Assembly: GCA_963741565.1 (NCBI GenBank)
Contig: CAVUIK010000002.1
Coordinates: 282,658-346,657 of the forward strand
Direction of reading: 5' to 3'
DNA: 64,000 bases
Origin: Ga0077555 sp963741565
GTDB taxonomy: Bacteria; Pseudomonadota; Alphaproteobacteria; Rhizobiales; Hyphomicrobiaceae
The notes below the pieces were generated by a model. It was not told the DNA's origin, searched no databases, and worked only from the letters and a program-made list of their open reading frames with translations. Below are positions 44,840-53,738 of this stretch, one piece after another. The stretch's first letter is position 1. Each line of letters begins with the position of its first letter. Made by a program: the position numbers and the translations under genes.

Positions 44840-46276
44840 ATGAGCCGCACAAATGCGCTGAAGTTTTACATTGACGGAGCCTGGGTCGAGCCAGTCAGTC
44901 CCCGTTCGATCGACGTCATCGATCCCGCATCCGAGCGGGCGTTGGGTCAGGTGTCGCTCGGCTCCGCTGCCGACGTTGATCGGGCTGTGGCGGCGGCTCG
45001 AAGGGCGTTTCCGGCCTTCTCGCAGACGACGCCGGCTGAGCGGATGGCCCTGCTCGACAAGATCGCGAGGGATCTATAAGCGCCGGTTCACCGAGATGGG
45101 ACAGACGATCAGCGCCGAGATGGGAGCGCCCATTTCGTTTGCGACGCGGTTCCAAGCCGGCGCTGGCATGGGACACTTCCGGGTGGCTCATGATGTCTTG
45201 AAGGACTTCCATTTCGTCGAGAGCAGCGGCGCAACTGAGGTCCACCGCGAGGCGATCGGTGTTGTCGGCATGATCACGCCTTGGAATTGGCCGGCGAACC
45301 AGATCTGTTGCAAGGTCGCGGCCGCGATCGCAGCGGGCTGCACGATGGTGCTCAAGCCGTCCGAGGTGGCGCCCTACTCGGCGATGCTGATCGCCGAGAT
45401 TCTCGACGAGGCGGGTGTGCCAAAGGGCGTTTTCAATCTCGTGAATGGCGATGCCGCCGTAGGACAGGCGATTGCAGCCCATCCCGAGATCGACTGCATC
45501 TCATTCACCGGCTCGACACGTGCCGGGATCGATGTCGCGATCAAGGCGGCACCCACCGTCAAGCGCGTTGGCCAGGAGCTCGGCGGCAAGTCGGCGAACA
45601 TTCTGCTGGATGATGCCGATTTCACGAAGGCAGTCACCGATGGCGTCAAGCTGTGCTTCCGCAATTCGGGCCAGTCCTGCAACTCGCCGACACGGATGCT
45701 GGTGCCCAAGGCGCGCATGGCGGAGGTTGCCGCCATTGCCAAGGGTGTAGCGGAGGCCATGAAGGTCGGGGATCCCAAGTCCCCCGAGACCGAGATGGGC
45801 CCCGTAGTCTCGGATGTGCAATGGAAAAAAATCCAGGCTTTGATTGAAGGCGGGATCAAGGAGGGCGCGACCCTCGTCACCGGTGGACCAGGACGACCGG
45901 CTGGCCTCGATGCGGGCTATTACGTCAAGCCGACAGTGTTCGCTGACGTGACACCAGCGATGACAATTGCGCGCGAGGAGATTTTTGGGCCGGTGCTGGC
46001 GATCATCGGCTATCGAGATGAAGCGGATGCCATTCGGATTGCCAACGACCACCCGTTCGGGCTCGCGGGTTACGTCAGCGGCGCTGACGCCGAGCGGACA
46101 AAGCATGTGGCCCGCCAGATCCGCGCAGGGATGGTGACGATCAACATGGCGCCGGCGGACCCGAAGGCGCCGTTCGGCGGCTATCGCCAGTCCGGCAACG
46201 GCCGGGAGTGGGGCCGCTTCGGCATCGAGGAGTACCTGGAAGTAAAGGCGGTGATGGGGGCGGGGGGGGGGCGTAA
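44840..46276 (+). pseudogene. NAD-dependent aldehyde dehydrogenase with frameshift
   Basis: ATG 44840 (MSRTNALKFYIDGAW) follows GGAG. The frame ends prematurely at 45079 (DKIARDL stop). Removing one G from the GGG near 45068 continues into YKRRFTEMGQTISAEMGAP and the full ALDH fold. VGMITPWNWPANQICCKVA, GRELGGKSANILLDD-type QELGGKSANI (general-base Glu) and NSGQSCNSPTRMLV (catalytic Cys) are all present. The likely C-terminus is ...GIEEYLEVKAVMG with a stop at 46274-46276. A run of ten G (46262-46271) makes the written frame read past it to 46427. It oxidises an aldehyde to an acid; substrate unknown. Confidence 0.82.
46262..46271 (+). repeat. Homopolymer run of ten G at the end of the aldehyde dehydrogenase
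   Basis: Ten consecutive G residues precede CGTAAACGG. As written the frame passes over the TAA at 46274. With two fewer or one more G it would stop there, giving the expected C-terminus. It is either a base-count error or a slippage-prone tract. Confidence 0.85.
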
Positions 46277-46333
46277 ACGGGTAAGGGGTGAAGCGGAGGC
46301 CGATCGCCCCCGCACCCTGTCGGCTCGCGCAAG

Positions 46334-48382
46334 TCAGTTGGTCAAGCGCGGAACGGTGGACTGCATCGTGCCCGTCAACTCGTTGCCGATCGCCTTGAAG
46401 TCCTCGCGGAGCTGGGCACCGTCGTAGGGAAAGAAGTACTTGTTGGTGCCACTGGCGCAACGCTGGAGTAAGTCCTTGGCCCGCTGCTCGGTTGAGCCGC
46501 TGGCACTGGCGACGGCACTCGACGAGAACCCGAAGCCGACGGTGTAGACAGTGATCCCGGCGTCCTTCATGCCCTGGCAAAGGGCGAGGGCCTGATCTCG
46601 GGCCGCCGCGCTCTGGTAGTGGATGTTGTACTCGCCATCCGTCATCAGCACCGCGGCTTTGATGACATTCGGCTGGTTGTAGGCGGTCGGCGCGCCGAAG
46701 CCACCGAACACGCTGGACCAGTCGGGCGACAGGAGGTACCAGGCCCAGGCCGTGCCGATATGCCCGGGCGTGGCGCCACCAACCGTCGCATTGGCGAAGA
46801 AGTCGGTGAGTGGGCTCTTGTTTGCGGTCAGCGGAATGATCGGTGGCAGCTCGCGGCCGCCCACATAGCATTTGCCGTCCTCGCTGTAGTTGGACACGGT
46901 AGCAACGCCGTGATTGAAAGCGCCGATGTAACCGGCGGCGGGGCCGTTGCCCGTGTAGGCCTGCGAGCCGGGACGTTCGGTTACGCAGGTGATCAATTTG
47001 CCGGATGGCTGCGACGACGTCGTGCACTGTGGGAGCGTGCCGCCGGCAATATTCATGGACTCCGGCACGGGCAGGAAGAAGCCGCTCGTAGATTCACTGC
47101 CGTAAGTGAAGCCACTCGATGTCCATCCCGTGATGGGCATGTAACCGCCTTCGGTATTGGCGTTCTTGAACTGGACTGGGATGTTGGATCCTGTCGAGAC
47201 GACACCGACGCGTACGCCGATCAGCTTGCCATTTGGATGCCGCTTATAGGTCACGCCCGTGATCGCCGCCGGAATCGGGATGTAGCGGTCGTTCGTATCG
47301 TTCGACGGCGAATTGATATTGTCGCTGCCGCTATTGATGTCCGAGTCGCTGGGGATCGCATTCGAATAGTGGCGCCAGCCGGTGGAGGAACCATAGTTGT
47401 CGTACATGTTGATTTTGTAGTACGGCGACGAATTCGTCGCCGTTGTCAGTTCGGCCGGCGGGGCCGGATTGCAGGAATGACCACAGTTGGCCGAGAGCTT
47501 GTACCCGACAGGATAGGTGTTTCCATTCGAAGAGTGTTGAGCCGGGGATACCGTCGAAGGAGGGGAGCTGGACACCGAGCAGTGACCGTTCGCGAAGGTC
47601 GCGCCGGCCGCTGATGACGTCGGCGACGTCGCACCACACTGCGAGCCGGCGGTACCGCCTATGGCGCCTGTATAGGTACCGCGAAACGTCGACTGTTTCG
47701 TGCTCTTGAGATTTGTGAGGTTGTTGTAGGTGCCAAGCGTTGGCAATCCGGTCGCCGCCGACGCATAGGGGCCCGCGTTGACGTAGTCGGCGAAGGGTGC
47801 GACGGCAACCCGAACCGAGTCGGAGCTGCTGGCCCCGCCGGGGAACAGGATACTCAGCAGATCCGCGGCGGCGTCTTTGAGCGCGGCAATCTTCGTCTGG
47901 CTGCCACGAACTGCGCCCATCGAGCCCGTCAGGTCGATCATCATCGCAAGCTCGAGTTGCTTGCCGGACGTGGTCTGAGCCGTGCTCTGAACCGACACAT
48001 CCATTTGATTGATGGTCAGGAGCGATGCGAGCGTGGTCGGAACCGACGCACTGACGCCGACCGTAACAGTACCGCCGGCGACACTGACAGTTGGTGTAAT
48101 CGCGCCGTTCACGAACGCGGATTGGCCGGTATATGTAGCATTGAAAGAGGCGAGAGCCGCCTGCTGGCGGCTGGCGGCGGTCGCGCTGAGCGTGCGGACC
48201 GCGTTGAGCGCGGCGGCATCGGTCGCGGCTTGCAGCTGGCTGCGAACCAATAGCGCGCGGCCATAGTCGACGGCAAGTCCGGTCAGGCTGAGGACAATGA
48301 GGATGGAGATCGCGAAGACGATGGCGATGCTGCCGGACGTGTCACGGTTGAAAGCCCAGAGCGAGGATGTATAGCGACGCAT
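46334..48382 (-). CDS. TadG-like pilus-assembly protein with VWA domain
   Basis: 682 residues, ATG 48382. The N-terminus RDTSGSIAIVFAISILIVLS is the TadE/TadG-type pre-membrane plus membrane helix, followed by GLAVDYGRALLVRSQLQAAT. A von Willebrand A domain follows, with MIDLTGSMGAVRGSQTK (MIDAS DxTGS), and resumes near the C-terminus (AAVLMTDGEYNIHYQS, MKDAGITVYTVGFGF). Between them lies a long Ser/Thr/Gly/Asn-rich insert of about 300 residues. TadG proteins belong to Flp/Tad pilus systems or other surface functions; no other tad genes are in view. It is divergent from the AOR operon. Confidence 0.82.
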   Translation of the reverse strand: MRRYTSSLWAFNRDTSGSIAIVFAISILIVLSLTGLAVDYGRALLVRSQLQAATDAAALNAVRTLSATAASRQQAALASFNATYTGQSAFVNGAITPTVSVAGGTVTVGVSASVPTTLASLLTINQMDVSVQSTAQTTSGKQLELAMMIDLTGSMGAVRGSQTKIAALKDAAADLLSILFPGGASSSDSVRVAVAPFADYVNAGPYASAATGLPTLGTYNNLTNLKSTKQSTFRGTYTGAIGGTAGSQCGATSPTSSAAGATFANGHCSVSSSPPSTVSPAQHSSNGNTYPVGYKLSANCGHSCNPAPPAELTTATNSSPYYKINMYDNYGSSTGWRHYSNAIPSDSDINSGSDNINSPSNDTNDRYIPIPAAITGVTYKRHPNGKLIGVRVGVVSTGSNIPVQFKNANTEGGYMPITGWTSSGFTYGSESTSGFFLPVPESMNIAGGTLPQCTTSSQPSGKLITCVTERPGSQAYTGNGPAAGYIGAFNHGVATVSNYSEDGKCYVGGRELPPIIPLTANKSPLTDFFANATVGGATPGHIGTAWAWYLLSPDWSSVFGGFGAPTAYNQPNVIKAAVLMTDGEYNIHYQSAAARDQALALCQGMKDAGITVYTVGFGFSSSAVASASGSTEQRAKDLLQRCASGTNKYFFPYDGAQLREDFKAIGNELTGTMQSTVPRLTN

Positions 48383-48647
48383 GTACGCACCCGATACGAA
48401 GTTCTGCCGACGTCATTAGCGCAGCGAAAATTGAACAGATCGCTAACGATCCCTCAACGGAGACGCGAAAATGCGGTCGAGGCCGTTCAGGTGTCGGTAA
48501 GGGATCGGGGGCCAGAAAGAGGGGCGAGAGGAGGCTCGTCGCGCACAAACCTGCGCCCGTCTGCATTCTCCTCTTTTCAGCCCCCTCGGGTTGCGCCTAA
48601 GCTCGGGTTGCTGGACCCGCACAGTCGCGGCGCAGAGGAGGACAAGG

Positions 48648-49145
48648 ATGCTCAAGGCCCTGGTGATCGACCCCGGCAAGTGCACGGGTTGCAAGCAGTG
48701 CGAAATGGCCTGTTCCTACGAGAACGAAGGGATGTTCAATCCCTCGAAGTCGCGTATCCGCGTGTTCGACTTCCATCAGGACGCTCGGTTCGTCCCCTAT
48801 ACGTGTACCCAGTGCGCCGAAGCCTGGTGCCAACAGGCCTGCCCGGTGAACGCGATCACCACGGATGCTTCAGGCGTGAAAGTCGTGCACGAGAATTTGT
48901 GCGTCGGCTGCAAGGTGTGCACGATCGCCTGCCCGTTCGGCACGATCAATTACAACGCCTCCACCGGCAAGGTCATCAAGTGCGATCTCTGCCAGGGCAA
49001 GCCGGCCTGCGCCGAAGCCTGCCCGACCGAAGCGATCACCTATGCCGACGTGGAACAGTCCGGTTTCGCCAAGATGGCGATGTGGGCAAAGAAGACGGAC
49101 GCGGGGAACACCGACCGTAACGTCAAGACGCCGACCGGCCACTGA
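48648..49145 (+). CDS. Four-cluster ferredoxin subunit of the aldehyde oxidoreductase (AorA-like)
   Basis: 165 residues from ATG 48648, preceded by GAGGAGGACAAGG. Sixteen cysteines form four [4Fe-4S] motifs: CTGCKQCEMAC, CTQCAEAWCQQACP, CVGCKVCTIACPFG and CDLCQGKPACAEACP. This DMSO-reductase beta-like/HycB-type ferredoxin passes electrons between the tungsten subunit and the FAD subunit in Aromatoleum-type AOR complexes (AorABC). It is first in the operon; the AOR gene starts 23 bp later. The upstream in-frame extension to 48591 precedes a strong ribosome-binding site and is rejected. Confidence 0.88.
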   Translation: MLKALVIDPGKCTGCKQCEMACSYENEGMFNPSKSRIRVFDFHQDARFVPYTCTQCAEAWCQQACPVNAITTDASGVKVVHENLCVGCKVCTIACPFGTINYNASTGKVIKCDLCQGKPACAEACPTEAITYADVEQSGFAKMAMWAKKTDAGNTDRNVKTPTGH

Positions 49146-49168
49146 GACCCCCGAAGAGGAGAACGGCA

Positions 49169-51013
49169 ATGGGATACACCGGAAAAATCCTGCGGGTCGA
49201 CCTGACGAAAGGCACCTGCAAGTCCGAAGCGCTCAATATGGATTGGGCGAAGAAATACATCGGCCAACGCGGCCTCGCCTCGAAGTATCTCGTCGAGGAG
49301 ATCGATCCGAAATGCGATCCTCTGGGCCCCGGCAACAAGATGATCATGGCGACAGGACCGCTGACCGGCACGCCGGCCTCGACCGGCGGGCGCTACTCGG
49401 TGATTACCAAAGGACCCCTGACCGGCGCGATCGCTTGTTCGAATTCAGGCGGCTATTTCGGCGCCGAATTGAAGTTCGCCGGCTGGGACATGATCATCTT
49501 CGAGGGCAAGTCGCCGAAGCCCGTCTATCTCACCGTTTTTGACGACAAGGCCGAGTTGCTCGACGCCTCCGCCTATTGGGGCAAGTCGGTCTGGGACGTT
49601 GATGCCGCGATCAAGGCGAAGCATCAGGATCCGATGATGCATGTCGCCGCGATTGGCGTCGCGGGCGAGAAGCAGGTGCTCTACTCGTGCGTGGTCAACG
49701 ATCTGCATCGAGCGGCAGGCCGTTCCGGTGTCGGCGCGGTGATGGGGTCGAAGAACCTCAAGGCCGTCGCGGTCCGCGGCACCGGCGGCGTCAAGGTGCG
49801 CGACTTCAAGGCCTTCATGGCGTCGACCAACGCCGGCAAGAAAGTCCTGGCGGCGAATGCGGTCACGGGCCAGGGCCTGCCGACCTACGGCACGCAGGTC
49901 CTCATGAACGTCATCAACGAGGCCGGCGCCCTGCCGACGCGCAATGCTCGCGACATCCAGTTCGACGGTGCGCACGCGATCTCGGCCGAGGCGATGGCGA
50001 CGCCGCGCAAGTCGGATGGTAAGAAGAACTTGCTGACCAACCAGGCCTGCTTCGGTTGCACAATTGCCTGTGGCCGGATTTCAAAGATCGACGAGAAGCA
50101 CTTCTCGATCCAGAACAAGCCGCAGTACTGGCACGCCTCGGGCGGTCTCGAATACGAAGCGGCCTGGGCGCTGGGGGCGGCAACCGGCGTCAATGATCTC
50201 GAAGCGCTGACGTTTGCCAACTTTGTGTGTAACGAGCAGGGCATCGACCCGATCTCGTTCGGCGCGACGGTCGGCGCGGCGATGGAACTCTATGAGATGG
50301 GCATCATCGACAAGGCCAAGACCGGGATCGAGTTCAAGTTCGGCTCGGCCGAGGCGCTGGTCAAGGCGGTGGAGATGACCGGCAAGGCCGAGGGCTTTGG
50401 CGCGGAGCTTGGCATGGGCTCGGCGCGGCTCACGGCCAAGTACGGCAAGCCCGAACTTGCCATGACCGTGAAGGGTCAGGAGTTCCCGGCGTACGACCCG
50501 CGCGGTATCCAAGGCATGGGGCTGACCTACGCCACCTCGAACCGCGGCGCCTGCCATCTGCGTTCCTATACCGTGTCGTCCGAGATCCTCGGCGTGCCGG
50601 AGAAGACCGACCCGCTGACGACCGATGGCAAGCCCGCACTGGTCAAAGCGTTCCAGGATGCGACGTCGGCGGTCGACTCGACGGGGCTCTGCGTGTTCAC
50701 GACGTTCGCGTGGACGCTGGTCGACATCGCGCCGCAAGTGGACGCGGCGATCGAGGGCGGCTGGACCCCGGACTCGATGCTCGAGGCCGGAGAGCGGATC
50801 TGGAACCTGGAGCGGCAATTCAATATGAAGGCCGGCTTCACGGCGAAGGACGACAGCCTGCCGCCGCGGATGCTCAAGGAAGCCGCCAAGACGGGACCCG
50901 CCAAGGGCCTCGTCAATGGCCTCGATAAGATGCTCCCCGAATATTACCAGCTACGCGGCTGGACGAAGGAGGGCGTGCCGACCAACGAGACGCTGTCAAG
51001 ACTGAGTATTTGA
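49169..51013 (+). CDS. Aldehyde:ferredoxin oxidoreductase, tungsten-bis-pterin type
   Basis: 614 residues, ATG 49169 after GAGGAG. A complete AOR-family catalytic subunit oxidising aldehydes to acids (or reducing acids) with a tungsten or molybdenum bis-pterin. Seen are the N-terminal GKILRVDLTKG and FIG-type IGQRGLASKYL, pterin-binding GYFGAELKFAGWD, and HRAAGRSGVGAVMGSKNLKA. The [4Fe-4S] cysteines are ACFGCTIACGR (C-x2-C-x3-C) and STGLCVF. DPRGIQGMGLTYATSNRGAC is also typical. It sits between its ferredoxin and FAD partners, as in bacterial AorABC complexes. Tungsten rather than molybdenum is inferred from family. Confidence 0.92.
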   Translation: MGYTGKILRVDLTKGTCKSEALNMDWAKKYIGQRGLASKYLVEEIDPKCDPLGPGNKMIMATGPLTGTPASTGGRYSVITKGPLTGAIACSNSGGYFGAELKFAGWDMIIFEGKSPKPVYLTVFDDKAELLDASAYWGKSVWDVDAAIKAKHQDPMMHVAAIGVAGEKQVLYSCVVNDLHRAAGRSGVGAVMGSKNLKAVAVRGTGGVKVRDFKAFMASTNAGKKVLAANAVTGQGLPTYGTQVLMNVINEAGALPTRNARDIQFDGAHAISAEAMATPRKSDGKKNLLTNQACFGCTIACGRISKIDEKHFSIQNKPQYWHASGGLEYEAAWALGAATGVNDLEALTFANFVCNEQGIDPISFGATVGAAMELYEMGIIDKAKTGIEFKFGSAEALVKAVEMTGKAEGFGAELGMGSARLTAKYGKPELAMTVKGQEFPAYDPRGIQGMGLTYATSNRGACHLRSYTVSSEILGVPEKTDPLTTDGKPALVKAFQDATSAVDSTGLCVFTTFAWTLVDIAPQVDAAIEGGWTPDSMLEAGERIWNLERQFNMKAGFTAKDDSLPPRMLKEAAKTGPAKGLVNGLDKMLPEYYQLRGWTKEGVPTNETLSRLSI

Positions 51014-51047
51014 AGACGCGTGCGGCAGTCTGCAGGCGCTTCACCCG

Positions 51048-51068
51048 CTCCCCGTGAAAGACGGGGAG
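51048..51068. promoter_or_regulatory. Hairpin between the AOR and FAD-subunit genes
   Basis: CTCCCCGT and ACGGGGAG form a perfect 8-bp stem around GAAAG, with no T-run. It resembles a common intergenic CTCCCCG/CGGGGAG element. It lies 24 bp before the next start and could set relative subunit expression by RNA processing. Confidence 0.5.
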
Positions 51069-51091
51069 AGGGGACTCGAAGGACACCCCAC

Positions 51092-52393
51092 ATGCACCAT
51101 GTCATCCTCGGAGCCGGGCCGGCCGGCGTTACGGCGGCAGAGACCGTGCGCGCGCAGCGTAAATCGGACGACATCACACTGATCACGGGTGAGGAAGCGC
51201 CACCTTACTCGCGCATGGCGATCCCGTACTTGCTGCAGGGCAATATCAAGGAGCAGGGAACTTACCTGCGCCAGGCCGCTGGCCATTACGATGCGCTCGG
51301 GATCAAGGTGGTGCACGGGCGTGCCGGCGGTTTGGATTCAACTGCTAAAAAGCTCTTCATCGGCGGCGGACCCGAGATCGCTTACGATCGTCTGCTGATT
51401 GCGACGGGCGCGTCGCCGATCGTGCCGCAGATCGACGGGGCGAACCTGCCCGGCGTGCATTCGTGCTGGACGCTTGCGGACGCGCGCGAGATCGCCAAGC
51501 TCTGTGAGAAGGGAGCGCCCGTCGTGCTGATGGGGGCCGGGTTCATCGGCTCGATCATCCTCGAGGCGCTGCATGCCACCGGGGCCGACCTGACGGTGGT
51601 CGAACTCGCGCCGCGCATGGTGGCGCGAATGATGGACGAGACGGCCGGCGGCATGCTGGGGCGCTGGTGCCAGGCGAAGGGCGTTCGCGTTCTGACAGGT
51701 ACGCGGGTCGAGCGGATTTCGTCGACCGAGGACAAAGGCGGCGGCGGCAATCTGCGGGTTCAGCTCTCCAACGGCAATACGATTCCGGCACGCCTCGTGG
51801 TGATGGCGGTCGGCGTGCGTCCGAACGCCGGCTTCCTGGTCGGGTCCGGGGTGGCGGTCGATCGCGGCATTCGCGTCAACGACCGGCTCGAGACGACGGC
51901 GTCCGGTGTCTATGCTGCGGGCGATTGCTGTGAGGGCATCGATCTGTCGACCGGCAAGCCCGATATGCTCGCGATCCAGCCGACGGCCGTCGAGCACGGG
52001 CGGTTTGCGGCACTCAATATGGCGGGCACGCCGACCAAGCATCGCGGCTCGTTGAACATGAACGTGCTGGATACGATGGGGCTGATCTCGTCGTCGTTCG
52101 GGGCCTGGCAAGGGGTGCCGGGTGGGGCGTCGGCCAAGCAGGTGGACGAGGCGGCCTACAGGTATCTGCGTCTCGAATTCAAGGACGATCGCGTGGTCGG
52201 CGCGCAGTGCGTCGGGCATACCGAGAATATCGGCATTCTCCGCGGGCTCATTCAGACCGGGGTGTCGCTCGGCGGCTGGAAAGGCCGACTGATGCGCTCG
52301 CCGGAACGCGTGATGGAGGCCTATGTTGCGACCGCACAGGGCATGCCCGGGTTCGGCCCAGGCGCGCCGCACATCAAAATCCCTGTGGCTTGA
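51092..52393 (+). CDS. FAD/NAD(P)H oxidoreductase subunit of AOR (AorC-like)
   Basis: 433 residues from ATG 51092 (MHHVILGAGPAGVTAAETV), with AAGGA upstream. The class I pyridine nucleotide-disulfide reductase fold is visible: N-terminal FAD dinucleotide motif GAGPAG, LLIATGASPIVPQ, second NAD-binding motif VLMGAGFIGSIILEAL and FAD-closing SGVYAAGDCCEG. No CxxxxC redox disulfide is visible, fitting an NAD-ferredoxin-type reductase. In Aromatoleum-type AOR the equivalent AorC links the complex to NAD or H2. The upstream in-frame stretch (51020-51091) contains the hairpin and is not coding. Confidence 0.85.
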   Translation: MHHVILGAGPAGVTAAETVRAQRKSDDITLITGEEAPPYSRMAIPYLLQGNIKEQGTYLRQAAGHYDALGIKVVHGRAGGLDSTAKKLFIGGGPEIAYDRLLIATGASPIVPQIDGANLPGVHSCWTLADAREIAKLCEKGAPVVLMGAGFIGSIILEALHATGADLTVVELAPRMVARMMDETAGGMLGRWCQAKGVRVLTGTRVERISSTEDKGGGGNLRVQLSNGNTIPARLVVMAVGVRPNAGFLVGSGVAVDRGIRVNDRLETTASGVYAAGDCCEGIDLSTGKPDMLAIQPTAVEHGRFAALNMAGTPTKHRGSLNMNVLDTMGLISSSFGAWQGVPGGASAKQVDEAAYRYLRLEFKDDRVVGAQCVGHTENIGILRGLIQTGVSLGGWKGRLMRSPERVMEAYVATAQGMPGFGPGAPHIKIPVA

Positions 52394-52402
52394 GCGAAAC
52401 GG

Positions 52403-52655
52403 ATGCAAGTCACGCTGAAGCTCTACGCCTCGCTCGGTGCCTATCTGCCGGCGCACGCCGAGCGCAACGAGGCGCCGGTGGACGTCACTGACGGCGCGTC
52501 GATCAAGGACCTGCTCGACGCCTACAATGTGCCGCGCGAAGTCTTGCCATCTGGTGTTACTCAACGGCGTCTTCCAGGCGCCGGCTGTCCGTTCGCAGGT
52601 CAAGCTGAAGCCGGGCGATGCGGTTGCCGTCTGGCCGCCGGTCGCCGGTGGGTAA
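52403..52655 (+). pseudogene. MoaD/ThiS-like sulfur carrier with single-base frameshift
   Basis: ATG 52403 (MQVTLKLYASLGAYLPAHA) starts a small beta-grasp protein, 9 bp after the FAD subunit. Near 52553 one extra T breaks the frame. Removing it gives REV-CHLVLLNGVFQAPAVR, KLKPGDAVAVWPPVAGG and a stop at 52655. The C-terminal Gly-Gly is the thiocarboxylation site of MoaD/ThiS. About 83 residues result. AOR operons often carry a MoaD-like gene for pterin cofactor synthesis, so the protein is probably functional in the organism. Confidence 0.78.
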
Positions 52656-52659
52656 TCTG

Positions 52660-53436
52660 GTGAACGAGGAGAGCCGAAGGCGGGACGACCTGAATGCTGC
52701 GGCGTTCAGCCCGCAACGTGACGATGTCTTTGCCCGGATTGCCGGGCGATACGATTTCCTGTGCGATGTCTTTAGCCTGGGACTGCACCGGCGCTGGAAG
52801 CAGCGGGTCGCGAAGCGCATCGTCGAAGAACGCTGGGATCGGATGCTGGATGCGGCAGCGGGGACCGGTCACATCGTGCGGCGGGTTCTCCAGCGCAGTC
52901 CCGGCATCGGCGCCGCGCGGCACATCATCGTGTCGGACATCTGCCCCGCGATGCTATCGATTGCAGCACAGCGCGCTGCGCGCTATCGGGCCCAACTCGA
53001 TGTCCGATTGCTCGACGCGCACGCGATGCCGAGTATTGCGAGTGGCAGCATCGATCTCTACTCGATCTCGCTGGGTCTGAAGATTTGCGATCGCGATCGG
53101 GTGTTGCGGGAGGCGTACCGGGTGCTGCGGCCGGGCGGCCGGCTGATCACACTCGAGGCCTCTGAGATCGTGATACCGTCGTTGCACCGGCTCTATCTCG
53201 TCTACATGAACTTTTGCATGCCGTTGATCGGCCGTCTGGCGACGGGAGGCGACGCTTCGGCCTACAACTATCTGTTGCGTGGCATTCGCGGGTTTCCGAA
53301 TGCCGAAGGGCTGGCCGCGGAGATGCGAGCGATGGGGTTCGACGATGTCACGTTCGAACGCATGTCCCTCGGCATCGTCGCCATTCATCTGGCGAAAAAA
53401 CCAGCAAATGCGGCGGAAACGGGAGTTGGTGTATGA
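52660..53436 (+). CDS. UbiE/COQ5-like SAM-dependent methyltransferase in the AOR operon
   Basis: About 258 residues from GTG 52660; the exact start is uncertain. DVFARIAGRYDFLCDVFSLG and HRRWKQRVAKRI match the UbiE/MenG family. Motif I is LDAAAGTGHIVRRVL, motif II SDICPAMLSIA, and the post-II segment ISLGLKICDRDRVLREAYRV ends LRPGGRL. Such enzymes C-methylate quinone precursors. The substrate here is unknown; chromosomal ubiE is normally elsewhere, so this is probably a paralogue recruited to the operon. It starts 4 bp after the MoaD-like stop and overlaps the next gene by 4 bp. Confidence 0.8.
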   Translation: MNEESRRRDDLNAAAFSPQRDDVFARIAGRYDFLCDVFSLGLHRRWKQRVAKRIVEERWDRMLDAAAGTGHIVRRVLQRSPGIGAARHIIVSDICPAMLSIAAQRAARYRAQLDVRLLDAHAMPSIASGSIDLYSISLGLKICDRDRVLREAYRVLRPGGRLITLEASEIVIPSLHRLYLVYMNFCMPLIGRLATGGDASAYNYLLRGIRGFPNAEGLAAEMRAMGFDDVTFERMSLGIVAIHLAKKPANAAETGVGV

Positions 53437-53729
53437 CCGACGCCGCCGGAAGTCTCGTCAAGCTGATGTCGATCACGCGAGCCGAATTCGAGGCGAGTCT
53501 TGCGGGGCTCGAGCCGTCGGCCAGGCTCGACGCTGCCGGCGAGGCGCGCCTCGCGGTCGGCAGTGGCGTTGCCGTCATCGTTTTTGCCATGCTGCTGCCG
53601 CGCACGATTGGTGGCCTGTTGCGGCTGCCGCAGGCGCGCGTATCGCTCGATCTGGACGCCGTCCCCGAAGCCGAGCGGGTATCGTTTTTGCGCCGGTTCG
53701 AGATCGCGTTCCAGCGTGGCGGGGGATGA
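53433..53729 (+). CDS. Small hypothetical protein, last gene of the AOR operon
   Basis: 98 residues from ATG 53433 overlapping the methyltransferase stop (ATGA). The N-terminus SLVKLMSITRAEFEASLAGL is helical, followed by a hydrophobic strand or helix VGSGVAVIVFAMLLP and a C-terminal LPQARVSLDLDAVPEAERVS. I recognise no family. Tight coupling suggests it works with the methyltransferase or AOR. Confidence 0.6.
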   Translation: MTDAAGSLVKLMSITRAEFEASLAGLEPSARLDAAGEARLAVGSGVAVIVFAMLLPRTIGGLLRLPQARVSLDLDAVPEAERVSFLRRFEIAFQRGGG

Positions 53730-53738
53730 TCCCGCCAT

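Noticed and set aside
46277..46427. C-terminal extension of the aldehyde dehydrogenase
   Set aside because: Arises from the ten-G tract and overlaps antisense to the TadG-like gene; not seen in the family.
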